Source of the DNA: a virus
DNA length: 30,832 nucleotides
Reading direction: 5' to 3' (one strand)
IMG/VR virus record: IMGVR_UViG_3300047300_000469
Location: 1 to 30,832 of that record
Shown here: in pieces, positions 7,695 to 14,528 of the stretch
Layout: each line of letters opens with the position of its first letter
Position numbering within the stretch: position 1 is the first letter of the stretch
Notes under the pieces: model-generated
Told to the model about the DNA's origin: nothing
The model's database searches: none
Seen by the model: the letters and a program-made list of their open reading frames with translations, nothing else
Position numbers and translations under genes: made by a program

Positions 7695-8022
7695 AGGGAA
7701 CCTCGATAAATGTTGCATCAATATCTAGCATAGGGTCATCAGACTCACAGAATACTAGGCATGACTCGTCGCCATCTTCATAGTAGTACCCTCCCTGGAC
7801 TTCCGTCGACTCTTCAATAAGTCGATATCCGTCACCTAGGGATTCGGCCACGCCTTCACGCTGTAGTTGTCTAGCTAAATTAGCACGAGCAGTAGAGTCT
7901 TCTGCAAGGTCAATCCATGTATCAGTGAATAACACTACAGAGTCTGAGTGTAGACTTCTAGGGAATCCGTCACCCTCCCAGATTATCCAATCAGGGCCAG
8001 AATATTTTCTTGATATCTTCAC
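7684..8022 (-). CDS. Unknown acidic protein
   Basis: A 112-residue, strongly acidic protein with no membrane segment and no motif I recognise. It contains a patch of aromatic and acidic residues (GGYYYEDGDESCLVF) in its second half. The start is GTG at 8022. I see no Shine-Dalgarno; the upstream 48 bp are very AT-rich, so leaderless translation is possible. Its 3' end overlaps the WhiB gene by 11 nt, so the two are probably made together. An acidic partner beside a DNA-binding regulator could be a cofactor or DNA mimic, but nothing in the sequence proves this. Confidence 0.6.
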   Translation of the reverse strand: MKISRKYSGPDWIIWEGDGFPRSLHSDSVVLFTDTWIDLAEDSTARANLARQLQREGVAESLGDGYRLIEESTEVQGGYYYEDGDESCLVFCESDDPMLDIDATFIEVPYVF

Positions 8023-8070
8023 ATTTTAATATTAATATCTACAGATTAGACTATACCGTAAATTACAAAA
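8023..8070 (-). promoter_or_regulatory. AT-rich gap, possible leaderless promoter
   Basis: This 48-bp gap between two - strand genes is very AT-rich. TAATAT lies 6 nt before the GTG at 8022, the right distance for a leaderless start, but I find no convincing -35 box 16-18 bp upstream. It may only be a weak internal promoter. Confidence 0.2.
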
Positions 8071-8565
8071 TTAATTTACTGGCCACACGTAATCATAAGA
8101 GTCTGGTCTAGTGCCAGTATCCTCTGGCCAACCCCACTGGGAGTACCAGTCATAGTCTTTAGTTAGGAGCGCCAATCTGTGGCTAGAGGCTACTTCTTTG
8201 AATTTATTCATGTCAGATACCCATGAAGGCGGAGTTGACATTGTACCACTGAGTATCCCATTGCGAATTGCAGTTTGAATAGTAGCTTTGGCCTTATCAC
8301 CAATCGTAGAGTTATAGCCTCGGCTCTGCCATTCACTTACCATTGCTTGGATATATAGGTAGAGAGACATCTCGTGACCACGCCACATCTTGACAGCTGG
8401 ATGATTGACCCAGCCCTTAGGTGCGCGATGGTTGCCTTGCGGATCTAGCTCCAGGAGGGTCATCAATATCTGCCAGCCTTCTAGGGCTTGCTTGTTGAGA
8501 CGGGCACGGTCTAGCGTGCGAGCAATGTCTTCAAAAGACGAAGTAAGCGGTACAAATGTCTGCAT
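8071..8565 (-). CDS. MSMEG_6728-like (pyrimidine dimer glycosylase type) protein
   Basis: A 164-residue protein matching the MSMEG_6728 / Pyr_excise-like pattern: MQTFVP at the start, RTLDRARLNKQALEGWQIL, then NHPAVKMWRGHE and a later YLYIQAMVSEWQSRGY helix. The family is annotated as pyrimidine-dimer DNA glycosylase because it resembles T4 endonuclease V, but activity of this branch is not established to my knowledge. A repair or DNA-modification role would suit the neighbouring replication genes. The ATG at 8565 sits exactly in the centre of a perfect 14-bp inverted repeat and 6 nt after a -10 box, so the mRNA is probably leaderless and the gene individually controlled. Confidence 0.75.
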   Translation of the reverse strand: MQTFVPLTSSFEDIARTLDRARLNKQALEGWQILMTLLELDPQGNHRAPKGWVNHPAVKMWRGHEMSLYLYIQAMVSEWQSRGYNSTIGDKAKATIQTAIRNGILSGTMSTPPSWVSDMNKFKEVASSHRLALLTKDYDWYSQWGWPEDTGTRPDSYDYVWPVN

Positions 8566-8587
8566 AAGATAAATGTACCGCTTACTT
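8541..8587. repeat. Perfect 14-bp inverted repeat centred on a start codon
   Basis: AAGTAAGCGGTACA at 8541-8554 is matched without error by its reverse complement at 8574-8587. The 19-nt gap has the ATG of the MSMEG_6728-like gene (8563-8565) at its middle. Arm centres are 33 bp apart, close to three helical turns. One arm covers codons in the gene start; the other covers part of the -10 box and the -35/-10 spacer. The layout fits a two-site operator for a dimeric or looped repressor. An RNA hairpin is less likely, because the upstream arm would not be transcribed from the promoter seen here. Confidence 0.75.
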
Positions 8588-8600
8588 ATAAGTTTGTCAA
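8572..8600 (-). promoter_or_regulatory. Consensus-like promoter giving a leaderless mRNA
   Basis: On the - strand a perfect TTGACA (8600-8595) is followed by a 17-bp spacer and TACATT (8577-8572). The ATG at 8565 begins 6 nt after the -10, so transcription should start at or next to the start codon. No Shine-Dalgarno is present, as expected for a leaderless gene. The inverted repeat at 8541-8587 covers the -10 and most of the spacer, so a bound protein would block this promoter. Confidence 0.6.
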
Positions 8601-8601
8601 G

Positions 8602-8859
8602 TTATTGACCGAATGCTTTTACCACATTCTGCTTTAGTGTCCCAAACACTGTAACGACTAGCTCATCGGAGTCCATATTTTGTGCGATATCCGCATAAGT
8701 TTTAGCCTCAGGGTAGCTGATTTTAAACTCTAACCCAACCTGCTCGATTACCTGTTCAACTGGTATACCTAAAAATGCTGCAATTTTAGTCGTTGCCACT
8801 TCTTTAGCTTCAGACAGTGTACTAGCAGAAATTTTTAGTTCAAAAGAAGCCCTGATCAT
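8602..8859 (-). CDS. Small unknown protein
   Basis: An 85-residue mixed alpha/beta protein (strand MIRASFELKISA, a Ser/Ala-rich helix, a second strand LEFKISY, a helix with YADIAQNM, then strand ELVVTVFGTL). The alternation suggests a small compact fold, perhaps ferredoxin-like, but I recognise no family. The ATG overlaps the preceding stop as TAATG, so it is translated with the two genes before it. It ends 36 nt before the promoter-controlled MSMEG_6728-like gene. No function assigned. Confidence 0.6.
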   Translation of the reverse strand: MIRASFELKISASTLSEAKEVATTKIAAFLGIPVEQVIEQVGLEFKISYPEAKTYADIAQNMDSDELVVTVFGTLKQNVVKAFGQ

Positions 8860-9290
8860 TATTTAGAAACTCGCTTCTCTAGCTTATATGGGGAATAGTG
8901 AACGCCATTTAGGGTAGGACTTTTCGAGTCAGTACTATTGAAGATAACATCCCCATAGCGAACTGCTACTACCGTACCCTTACGCCCATTGTGGATAGAC
9001 CCTAACTTATCGGTGAATCCGTCTGACTTAACTCGCACGACATCCCCGACAGTTACCTGCCCAGGCATCAATGGAATCCAAGTATAGTCAGAGTCATCTT
9101 CTTCCTCTGCTATAGAGTACCCACGGGCTAGCTGTGAGAATACACTTAGAGTCTCTTCAGTTAAATTATCGCTTAGCTTAGGGATAGTCTCCCAAGCCTC
9201 TAAAAGCTTCAAGATAGCTTTCCCTGACCCGACTTTTACCCTAGCAGCTTCAAGCTGTTGGATTACCCAATCTTTATTAATTTCTGGCAT
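8859..9290 (-). CDS. Unknown protein with SH3/KOW-like C-terminal half
   Basis: A 143-residue protein. The first about 70 residues are helical and acidic. The rest is beta-rich, with VGDVVRVKSDG, then GRKGTVVAVRYGDVIF and a final HYSPYKLEKR strand. This looks like a small SH3 barrel of the KOW or nucleic-acid/ribosomal-protein type, but no specific family is recognised. It is joined by TAATG overlaps to the glycosyltransferase before it (9288-9292) and the 85-residue protein after it (8857-8861). Confidence 0.6.
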   Translation of the reverse strand: MPEINKDWVIQQLEAARVKVGSGKAILKLLEAWETIPKLSDNLTEETLSVFSQLARGYSIAEEEDDSDYTWIPLMPGQVTVGDVVRVKSDGFTDKLGSIHNGRKGTVVAVRYGDVIFNSTDSKSPTLNGVHYSPYKLEKRVSK

Positions 9291-10294
9291 TAGTCACTCT
9301 CCTTACTAGAGTTTACCACTATATTTTTTATAACATCAGACGATGACTCAAAAGCCTCGAGCCCATTTATGTAGGATACGCGCTGCATGGTAGATAGATG
9401 CTGCCTCTGAGCTGGAGACATATCTTCTACCTGATATGCCAGAGTTGCCCAGCTAGGGTCCAGATTGCCAGCGTCCTGCCAGTAGGTGACAATCGGAGTA
9501 GACGAGTTTAATGCTTGAACTACCCTATAGTTCCACCATGTCAGACTGTTTCTCTCCTGAGGAGGGATAAGTATACCGATGCTACCTACTATTACGTCCA
9601 TAGCGCGAGCGTCATCACTAGTTCTTCCAAGCTTAGTTGGTTGAATTGGGAGGACGATCGACTTAGCTACGTAGGATAGCCAAGAACTTTTAATATTCTC
9701 CGCTGCCCATACGTCTGCTCTGGAGAAGTTAACCGACCCAGTTCCGATCAATGAGACATCAAAGTTTAATCCGACCATCTCACTCTCCGAAGCAAATCCA
9801 AGAGCATCTCGCACTCTTGCCTCGGAATTCCACGGCACTGCTGGATATAGCAATCTAGGCCACAGATCAGAAGACATCTTAGCTGAAACAGACTCTAGCA
9901 TGGCTTTCTTGCGGGTGGCAGCATCAAAACCTTCCCGCTTAGAGTAGTAGGAGCCAAGTAAAATGTTATAGTCCCTTGACACAGCATTGATACTATTTCT
10001 GTATTGCCACACCTGCGGACTATCGACTACCACGCTCAGTCGCGGACTGTGGAACATGATGTCTAGCACATTTAATGCCCCGTAAAGCTTATTTGCACTT
10101 ATAGAAGTTGGAGGCAGTAGTCCAAAGATAACGTGATCAAACTGCGCTAAGTACTCAGATGTCCAATCAACACTAGGTGACGCCCAAGTAACCTGAGCAA
10201 ATTTAGAAATCTGATCTGCAAGCACGCTGAAAAAACTTACATTAGCAGGCTGTTTGCAGTGATGGGATCCCATCCCTGTGAAGAGTACTTTCAT
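9290..10294 (-). CDS. GT-B-like glycosyltransferase (probable)
   Basis: A 334-residue protein from the ATG at 10294, which has AAAGGG six bases upstream; the open frame reaches 10348, but that stretch runs through the terminator stem. The N-terminus (MKVLFTGMGSHHCKQP) looks like a Rossmann first strand, with a histidine pair often seen in GT-B donors. The second half has NYRVVQALNSSTPIVTYWQDAG, which fits the C-terminal sugar-nucleotide half of GT-B enzymes. Similarity is by fold pattern and I see no diagnostic motif, so other Rossmann enzymes remain possible. T4 beta-glucosyltransferase has the same fold, so DNA sugar modification is one option. First gene of a three-gene coupled unit. Confidence 0.5.
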   Translation of the reverse strand: MKVLFTGMGSHHCKQPANVSFFSVLADQISKFAQVTWASPSVDWTSEYLAQFDHVIFGLLPPTSISANKLYGALNVLDIMFHSPRLSVVVDSPQVWQYRNSINAVSRDYNILLGSYYSKREGFDAATRKKAMLESVSAKMSSDLWPRLLYPAVPWNSEARVRDALGFASESEMVGLNFDVSLIGTGSVNFSRADVWAAENIKSSWLSYVAKSIVLPIQPTKLGRTSDDARAMDVIVGSIGILIPPQERNSLTWWNYRVVQALNSSTPIVTYWQDAGNLDPSWATLAYQVEDMSPAQRQHLSTMQRVSYINGLEAFESSSDVIKNIVVNSSKESD

Positions 10295-10317
10295 AGTATG
10301 CCCTTTATGAAAATAGA

Positions 10318-10345
10318 CGGGGGGCACCTTATTAGATGCCCCCCG
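10318..10345 (-). terminator. Strong GC-rich hairpin after SSB gene
   Basis: CGGGGGGCA (10318-10326) pairs perfectly with TGCCCCCCG (10337-10345), a 9-bp stem with a 10-nt loop. It lies 13 nt past the stop of the ssDNA-binding protein and is followed on the - strand by TCTATTTT, a partial U tract. It should end or strongly reduce transcription of the recombination operon before the glycosyltransferase. No separate promoter is evident in the 23 bp before the next gene, so some read-through is likely. Confidence 0.78.
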
Positions 10346-10358
10346 CATATTTAGTTAA

Positions 10359-10904
10359 TTAGAACGGAGTGTCTGCACTAGCAATAGGCGCTGCAGGTGC
10401 AGGGGCAGGTGCTGGAGCAGGGGCAGGTGCTGGAGCAGGGGCAGGTGCTGCTGCCGCTGGAGCTGCCGATGCAGCTGGCGCTGCCGCGGCCTGAGACGGG
10501 AAGTAGCTCTTGATCTCGTTACCCTGCTTGCCGTTGTAGGTTCGGATAGCAATCTTACCGCGGAATGAACGGTGAGCTAGAGCCTGCTCTACCTGAGCAG
10601 GCGTTGGGTTTGCCATCCAATAGTCCTTGCTAAGGCCAAGTGCTGCACCCTTACCAAAGAAGATGTTCATTGCAGTCTCGTTGTCTGGAGAGACAACCCA
10701 CTGATCCCAGACACGGCGCTTAGCGTATGGGCCACCCTGAACTTCAGTGGTGATCTTGAACATGAGCTTGCCAGTAGAGGTCTGAGTTGCCTGAGCCTCT
10801 ACTACCTTCAACTCGTAGTCACCCTCTGGGAGTGGCTCGTAGTTAGTGTTTGCTGCAGCATCGCCAGCCTTCTGGACGAGTTCTGCGAAATTGACCGTAG
10901 TCAT
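10359..10904 (-). CDS. DUF669-type ssDNA-binding protein with SSB-like tip
   Basis: A 181-residue single-stranded DNA-binding protein. Residues about 20-130 form an OB-like DUF669 region (LPEGDYELKVVEAQ, LMFKITTEVQGGPY, RRVWDQWVVS, GKIAIRTYNG). A low-complexity Ala/Pro linker follows (about 136-170), and the chain ends in DTPF, close to the acidic DDDIPF tip by which bacterial SSB recruits partner proteins. The plan copies bacterial SSB: DNA-binding core, flexible linker, interaction tip. It directly follows the RecA-like ATPase gene (6-nt gap), the usual pairing for Sak4-type recombinases. A GC-rich terminator follows. The linker is encoded by an 18-bp tandem repeat and may vary in length between relatives. 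Confidence 0.8.
   Translation of the reverse strand: MTTVNFAELVQKAGDAAANTNYEPLPEGDYELKVVEAQATQTSTGKLMFKITTEVQGGPYAKRRVWDQWVVSPDNETAMNIFFGKGAALGLSKDYWMANPTPAQVEQALAHRSFRGKIAIRTYNGKQGNEIKSYFPSQAAAAPAASAAPAAAAPAPAPAPAPAPAPAPAPAAPIASADTPF
10402..10450 (-). repeat. 18-bp tandem repeat in SSB linker, about 2.7 copies
   Basis: On the + strand the unit GGGGCAGGTGCTGGAGCA occurs at 10402-10419 and 10420-10437, then a partial copy to 10450. It encodes the alternating Ala-Pro linker. Units of 18 bp keep the frame, so slippage would only lengthen or shorten the linker. Confidence 0.85.
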
Positions 10905-10910
10905 AGGTTA

Positions 10911-11678
10911 TTAACCTTCTTTCTTTGTTGTGGTTGAAGTCTTCTTCTCTCCGAAGACCATATCCAGCATGCGTTCGACCCCGAGGTCTTGCTGGTGTAC
11001 TACCTTTCCTAGTCGTCCCTGGACGCGCTCGCCAGCTTCATATTCAGGAGTACGTTCGACATACATCTTACGCACCTTATATGGAGGCTGCAATGGGTCT
11101 GGATTAGGTTCCGTCTCCACTGTGATTGCACCAAGGATGTCATAGAAATAAGGGGCCTGAATTGCTAGCTGGCCTTGGAGGTATGGGCGGTACACACCGT
11201 CCTGCCCCTTACGGGCCATAGCGGTCAGAATGACAGCCTCTAGAGGCTGCGTTGGGTGCATAGTCAGGTCACGAAGATCACGAAGAAGTGCACCCATGTG
11301 GCGGAGAAGCTCTCCCCACTGCTGCATCTTCATCTGTTCGGTTCCTGCAATATTGTCCATGCACTTGACCTGAAGCTCCGAAATGGAGTCGATGATCAAG
11401 GACTTGAACTGGTGCTTACCTGACTGAAGCCATTGAAATGCCTTCATGACAACATCGTAGTCATTTACCTTGACTACAACAGTGTCCCAAGTTCCGTCAG
11501 CTAGTGGCGGTTCTTCGGTCAGTGGATCCCAGTACTTGATGTTGATTGGTAGGAAGCGGTGGCCTCCTTCAACATCGAGCATCAGGCGTGGGTAAGGTGC
11601 CGTGACAGCAAAGCTGGACTTACCAACCTTAGATTCGCCATAAACCATAATTGTTAAACTGCGATCGACGTCAGACAT
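10911..11678 (-). CDS. RecA-like ATPase, Sak4-type recombinase
   Basis: Predicted ATP-dependent recombinase core of 255 aa. Walker A is GESKVGKS (14-21), Walker B is LIIDS (94-98, D97), and a beta strand AVILTAMARK lies where RecA-fold proteins have a sensor. The length and the neighbouring ssDNA-binding protein match Sak4-type annealing proteins, which work with a cognate SSB. The C-terminal 40 residues are basic and Thr/Lys-rich. Its ATG overlaps the nuclease stop (TAATG, 11676-11680), so helicase, nuclease and ATPase form one translated unit. A more distant AAA-type role cannot be excluded, but context favours recombination. Confidence 0.8.
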   Translation of the reverse strand: MSDVDRSLTIMVYGESKVGKSSFAVTAPYPRLMLDVEGGHRFLPINIKYWDPLTEEPPLADGTWDTVVVKVNDYDVVMKAFQWLQSGKHQFKSLIIDSISELQVKCMDNIAGTEQMKMQQWGELLRHMGALLRDLRDLTMHPTQPLEAVILTAMARKGQDGVYRPYLQGQLAIQAPYFYDILGAITVETEPNPDPLQPPYKVRKMYVERTPEYEAGERVQGRLGKVVHQQDLGVERMLDMVFGEKKTSTTTKKEG

Positions 11679-12613
11679 TATTCCTCACTTCCCTTCTTTT
11701 CCTCGATTCCGTAGTAACCGTATGGGTCGGATGACACATACGCATCGCTCAGAGCGGCCTCTGCTGCCGAGCCGTCATCAAACAGCGGGCAGATAGCGAA
11801 GAATTGGCACTTCCACTTACAATCCTTGCTTGGCTTCGGATATGCGTGCTTGAAGTGACTCTGTCCATCATCTAAAGCATCGCGGACGTCTAGCATGTCG
11901 CCAAGCACGCCCTCTAACTGCTCTAGAAATGCACGAAGAGTAAACTTATTGTGACGTACTTCGATCTGGTCGTAGAACGGTGGCTTAGCATAAGCACCGC
12001 GCTTAACCTTACGAAGCATTGTGAAGATGGCACCATCCGTGCGGTTACCGTCTTCCGCGCTCTGGACTTCATCCAGAAGCATGTAAGTTTTAACCTGCTC
12101 ATTCATATGAGCCATGGCACCGAAGTCAGCGAATGACCCACCGACAGTCTTGAAGTCGCGAATCATGCGGGCACCGTCAATCTTACGGCGTACACGCATA
12201 TCGATCTTACCTTGTAGGATCACGCGGCCATCCATCATAGGACGCTCTAGGATCTCTTCAGTAGAGATCAGCTCGAGCTCAGCGTCGATGCCCTCGTGCT
12301 CGATCCACTCTAGGTATCCTTCTAACATTACTCGGCCTAGCTCAGCGTCAGCCTCCAGCTGAGTAGTATCGCGAGCTTGCTCCACCATCTTTTTTACATC
12401 TTCTTTTACTAGATCTGCATGAGCCTCTAGTAAATCCTGACCAGTCGAGTAGTGGCGATCTAGTGCTTCGTGAATACGAGAACCTAGAGCTAGAGCCCCA
12501 GTAAACTCGGTAACCTTTGGACGTAGGCGACGGTAATACGTTAGCCACCACCTACGACGGCAATCTTTGAAAGTTTGAATCTCGGAATTGGAGATTCTTA
12601 CTGGTTCTGTCAT
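11678..12613 (-). CDS. Cas4/RecB-like PD-(D/E)xK exonuclease with Cys cluster
   Basis: A 311-residue nuclease. The catalytic signature is GKIDMRV (D138) then RDFKT (D153, K155), with QVKTYMLL (Q173) as the following conserved motif. One cysteine near the start (C18) and three near the end (C265, C269, C275) give the four-Cys set that holds an iron-sulphur cluster in Cas4 and AddB-type enzymes. It probably resects DNA ends so that the neighbouring recombinase and SSB can act. There is no CRISPR array or other cas gene here, so it should not be read as a CRISPR component. Both ends are TAATG junctions. Confidence 0.85.
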   Translation of the reverse strand: MTEPVRISNSEIQTFKDCRRRWWLTYYRRLRPKVTEFTGALALGSRIHEALDRHYSTGQDLLEAHADLVKEDVKKMVEQARDTTQLEADAELGRVMLEGYLEWIEHEGIDAELELISTEEILERPMMDGRVILQGKIDMRVRRKIDGARMIRDFKTVGGSFADFGAMAHMNEQVKTYMLLDEVQSAEDGNRTDGAIFTMLRKVKRGAYAKPPFYDQIEVRHNKFTLRAFLEQLEGVLGDMLDVRDALDDGQSHFKHAYPKPSKDCKWKCQFFAICPLFDDGSAAEAALSDAYVSSDPYGYYGIEEKKGSEE

Positions 12614-14454
12614 TACAATTCCTTCTTACTGTCTTGAAGCATCTTGAGAAGTTGAGCCTTATCTTTTACAACCTGCTCAAAGTTCTCTGACTTAGCGTCT
12701 AATGCCTCGATAACTCGTTCTTCTACTGTGCCCTCGGTAACGTAATCGGTGATGAGAATCGAATCATGAATCTCGGAGCCGATACGGTGAACGCGGTCCA
12801 AAGCCTGCTTGTAGTCAACAAGAGACCATGGCCTTTGAAGCATAACAAGTCTACGTGCAGTTGTCAAGGTGACACCTACACCACCAGCCTGGGCAGTAAA
12901 TAGAATCCACTTAGTGCGTCCTGACTGGAAGTCATCAATAGCCTTTTGGCGATCCTCTGCAGACACAGCGCCAGTGATAAGACCATGAGAAATCTTTTCC
13001 TTAGTTAAGCGAGCGCTGAGTAAATCTATTAGCTGGCGAGACACTGCGCACACTGCAACAGAGTCATCTCCAAAGTCGCCGTTTTCAATGTCATCCATTA
13101 GAGCATCTACCTTACAGGAAGGGTCCGACAAAATCATCTTCTCTTCACCTTTATCGGTAAGCTCGATCTGGCCGTAGGCGCTTGCAAATTGAACTAACCG
13201 ACCCATCTGAGTGAGCGGATTTGCTGCAACTACAACACCACCATCTAGAACGCCCGAGTCAAGCTGAGACTCCGCCAGATCATGGTCTGACACGCCCTCT
13301 AGCGTAGCCATCATGTGATCCAGCATTTGCTTATAAGCTTTTGCCTGCTTAGCACCCATCTCGACGTCCCTACGGTCATTAATGACTTCAGGTAGCCAAG
13401 GAAGTACCCTCTGCTTCAACATACGACGCATACGCGGGTGGATTCCAGCAAAGAATTCCAACTCCATGGCTGGCTTGAGTCCGAGAATCATTAGACCGCC
13501 GAAAGCATTCATCATAGTGTTGACATAGCGGTCCAGCCACTTAGTCTTACTTGGCCACTCTTTCTCATCTAGCCAGTGGAGAATCGGCCACAGGTCAACA
13601 ACTGTGTTAGCAATCGGGGTACCAGTTAGCGCAAATCTGATGTCAGCATTGCCAGATGCAGCCCAGAATGCACGAGTCTGCTTAGACTTCGGGTCCTTAG
13701 ATCGGTGAATCTCATCGGCTACTACTGCTTTAAACGGAATTAGGTTTAGGTCACGCTGATGCACTTCACAGCGGGAAGGGGTAACCTTACTATCGTGACC
13801 TCCGCAGTCGGTGCAGCGTGCAAGTGCAATACTTCCATATGAAAGTAGACGCGAATGAGTACGTAGGGACTCCCAGTTAATGACATAAACCTGAGCCTCG
13901 TGCTCAAAAGCTTTCCTGCGCTGAGCAGCTGATCCTTTAACTACCTGAACATCAATTCCAGGCCACCAGCGATCAAACTCTCGCTCCCAGTTAGTCTTAA
14001 GAGTATTTGGGCAGACAATTAGAGCTGGGAATACTTGCTCTCCTTTATCGTGTAGACGCTTAAGGGATCGAATTGCCTGAGCAGTCTTACCTAGTCCTGG
14101 TTCATCTGCAAGTAGTGCACGACGAGCAGTAGATAGGAACTCCACTCCAGCACGCTGGTGGGGGAATAGATCCTGATCGCCTTCTTCCATCATTTCGATT
14201 TCGCGCAGAGCATTGCTCGGGTCAATACGATTAGCCTTCTCATCGCGAGCCCATTGAGCCAACGCTGGACCGATCTCAAGCTGGTCTCCAAACGTGGAAC
14301 GTAGAGATAGGCACCCAGTCCAAGACACGGGGATACGCCAAACGTTACGGTCGGAGTCCCATTTTGCTCCTGGAAGTGATCGGCAAACTTCCTTAAGTCG
14401 CCATTCAGCATTGACGATTATGTGCTCACCGTCTAGCTCTACAAAAACGCCCAT
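12613..14454 (-). CDS. SNF2-type SF2 helicase/translocase with Zn-finger insert
   Basis: A 613-residue DNA-dependent ATPase. An N-terminal about 90-residue domain (with GAKWDSDRNVWRIP) precedes the motor and resembles the small DNA-binding domain in HARP/SMARCAL1-like proteins. Motor motifs: LFPHQRAGVEFL, Walker A DEPGLGKT (117-124), NTLKTNW, DEIH (247-250), FALTGTPI and motif VI QALDRVHRIG. Between motifs Ib and II there is a C214-x2-C217, C229, H232 cluster, likely a zinc finger, not part of the common SNF2 core. Likely role: fork remodelling or annealing beside the resolvase and nuclease. The ATG has GAGGAGG upstream. A hairpin and promoter candidate lie in front. Confidence 0.88.
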   Translation of the reverse strand: MGVFVELDGEHIIVNAEWRLKEVCRSLPGAKWDSDRNVWRIPVSWTGCLSLRSTFGDQLEIGPALAQWARDEKANRIDPSNALREIEMMEEGDQDLFPHQRAGVEFLSTARRALLADEPGLGKTAQAIRSLKRLHDKGEQVFPALIVCPNTLKTNWEREFDRWWPGIDVQVVKGSAAQRRKAFEHEAQVYVINWESLRTHSRLLSYGSIALARCTDCGGHDSKVTPSRCEVHQRDLNLIPFKAVVADEIHRSKDPKSKQTRAFWAASGNADIRFALTGTPIANTVVDLWPILHWLDEKEWPSKTKWLDRYVNTMMNAFGGLMILGLKPAMELEFFAGIHPRMRRMLKQRVLPWLPEVINDRRDVEMGAKQAKAYKQMLDHMMATLEGVSDHDLAESQLDSGVLDGGVVVAANPLTQMGRLVQFASAYGQIELTDKGEEKMILSDPSCKVDALMDDIENGDFGDDSVAVCAVSRQLIDLLSARLTKEKISHGLITGAVSAEDRQKAIDDFQSGRTKWILFTAQAGGVGVTLTTARRLVMLQRPWSLVDYKQALDRVHRIGSEIHDSILITDYVTEGTVEERVIEALDAKSENFEQVVKDKAQLLKMLQDSKKEL

Positions 14455-14482
14455 TAGGGCCTCCTCTTCTTTCTATGTGTCT

Positions 14483-14510
14483 ATATTATCAGAAAAAATC
14501 TCGTGTGCAA
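14483..14510 (-). promoter_or_regulatory. Putative promoter for recombination operon
   Basis: On the - strand TTGCAC (14510-14505), a 16-bp spacer and TAATAT (14488-14483) precede the helicase gene by about 28 nt, with room for its GAGGAGG ribosome site. The -35 falls in and beside the loop of the hairpin at 14485-14525, so promoter and terminator occupy the same DNA. That would let the operon restart right after the resolvase transcript ends. Confidence 0.38.
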
Positions 14511-14525
14511 GAGATTTTTGATAAT
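14485..14525 (-). terminator. AT-rich, probably bidirectional terminator after RuvC-like gene
   Basis: AAAAATCTC (14494-14502) pairs with GAGATTTTT (14511-14519) around an 8-nt loop, and an outer 6-bp stem (ATTATC 14485-14490, GATAAT 14520-14525) extends it across a small bulge. The - strand reading gives a run of U at the end of the stem. It begins just past the resolvase stop. GC content is low, so efficiency may be moderate. Confidence 0.6.
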
Positions 14526-14528
14526 AAT

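Noticed and set aside
7695-7721. TTG/ATG starts giving a longer WhiB protein
   Set aside because: They need a longer overlap with the upstream gene; the ATG at 7694 has GAGG at correct spacing and keeps the whole Wbl domain.
8541-8587. Inverted repeat as a transcribed RNA hairpin or terminator
   Set aside because: From the promoter seen, transcription starts at about the ATG, so the upstream arm is not in the RNA; there is also no U tract.
8596-8609. Short inverted repeat GTCAA-GTTA-TTGAC as an SOS box
   Set aside because: It does not match the actinobacterial LexA site, and it mostly reflects the -35 TTGACA and the neighbouring stop codon.
10355-10552. Leu/Gln/Arg-rich ORF overlapping the SSB linker
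   Set aside because: It is an out-of-frame reading of the 18-bp tandem repeat.
11678-12613. Reading the Cas4-like nuclease as part of a CRISPR system
   Set aside because: No repeat-spacer array or other cas gene is present; its neighbours are helicase, recombinase and SSB, a normal phage recombination set.
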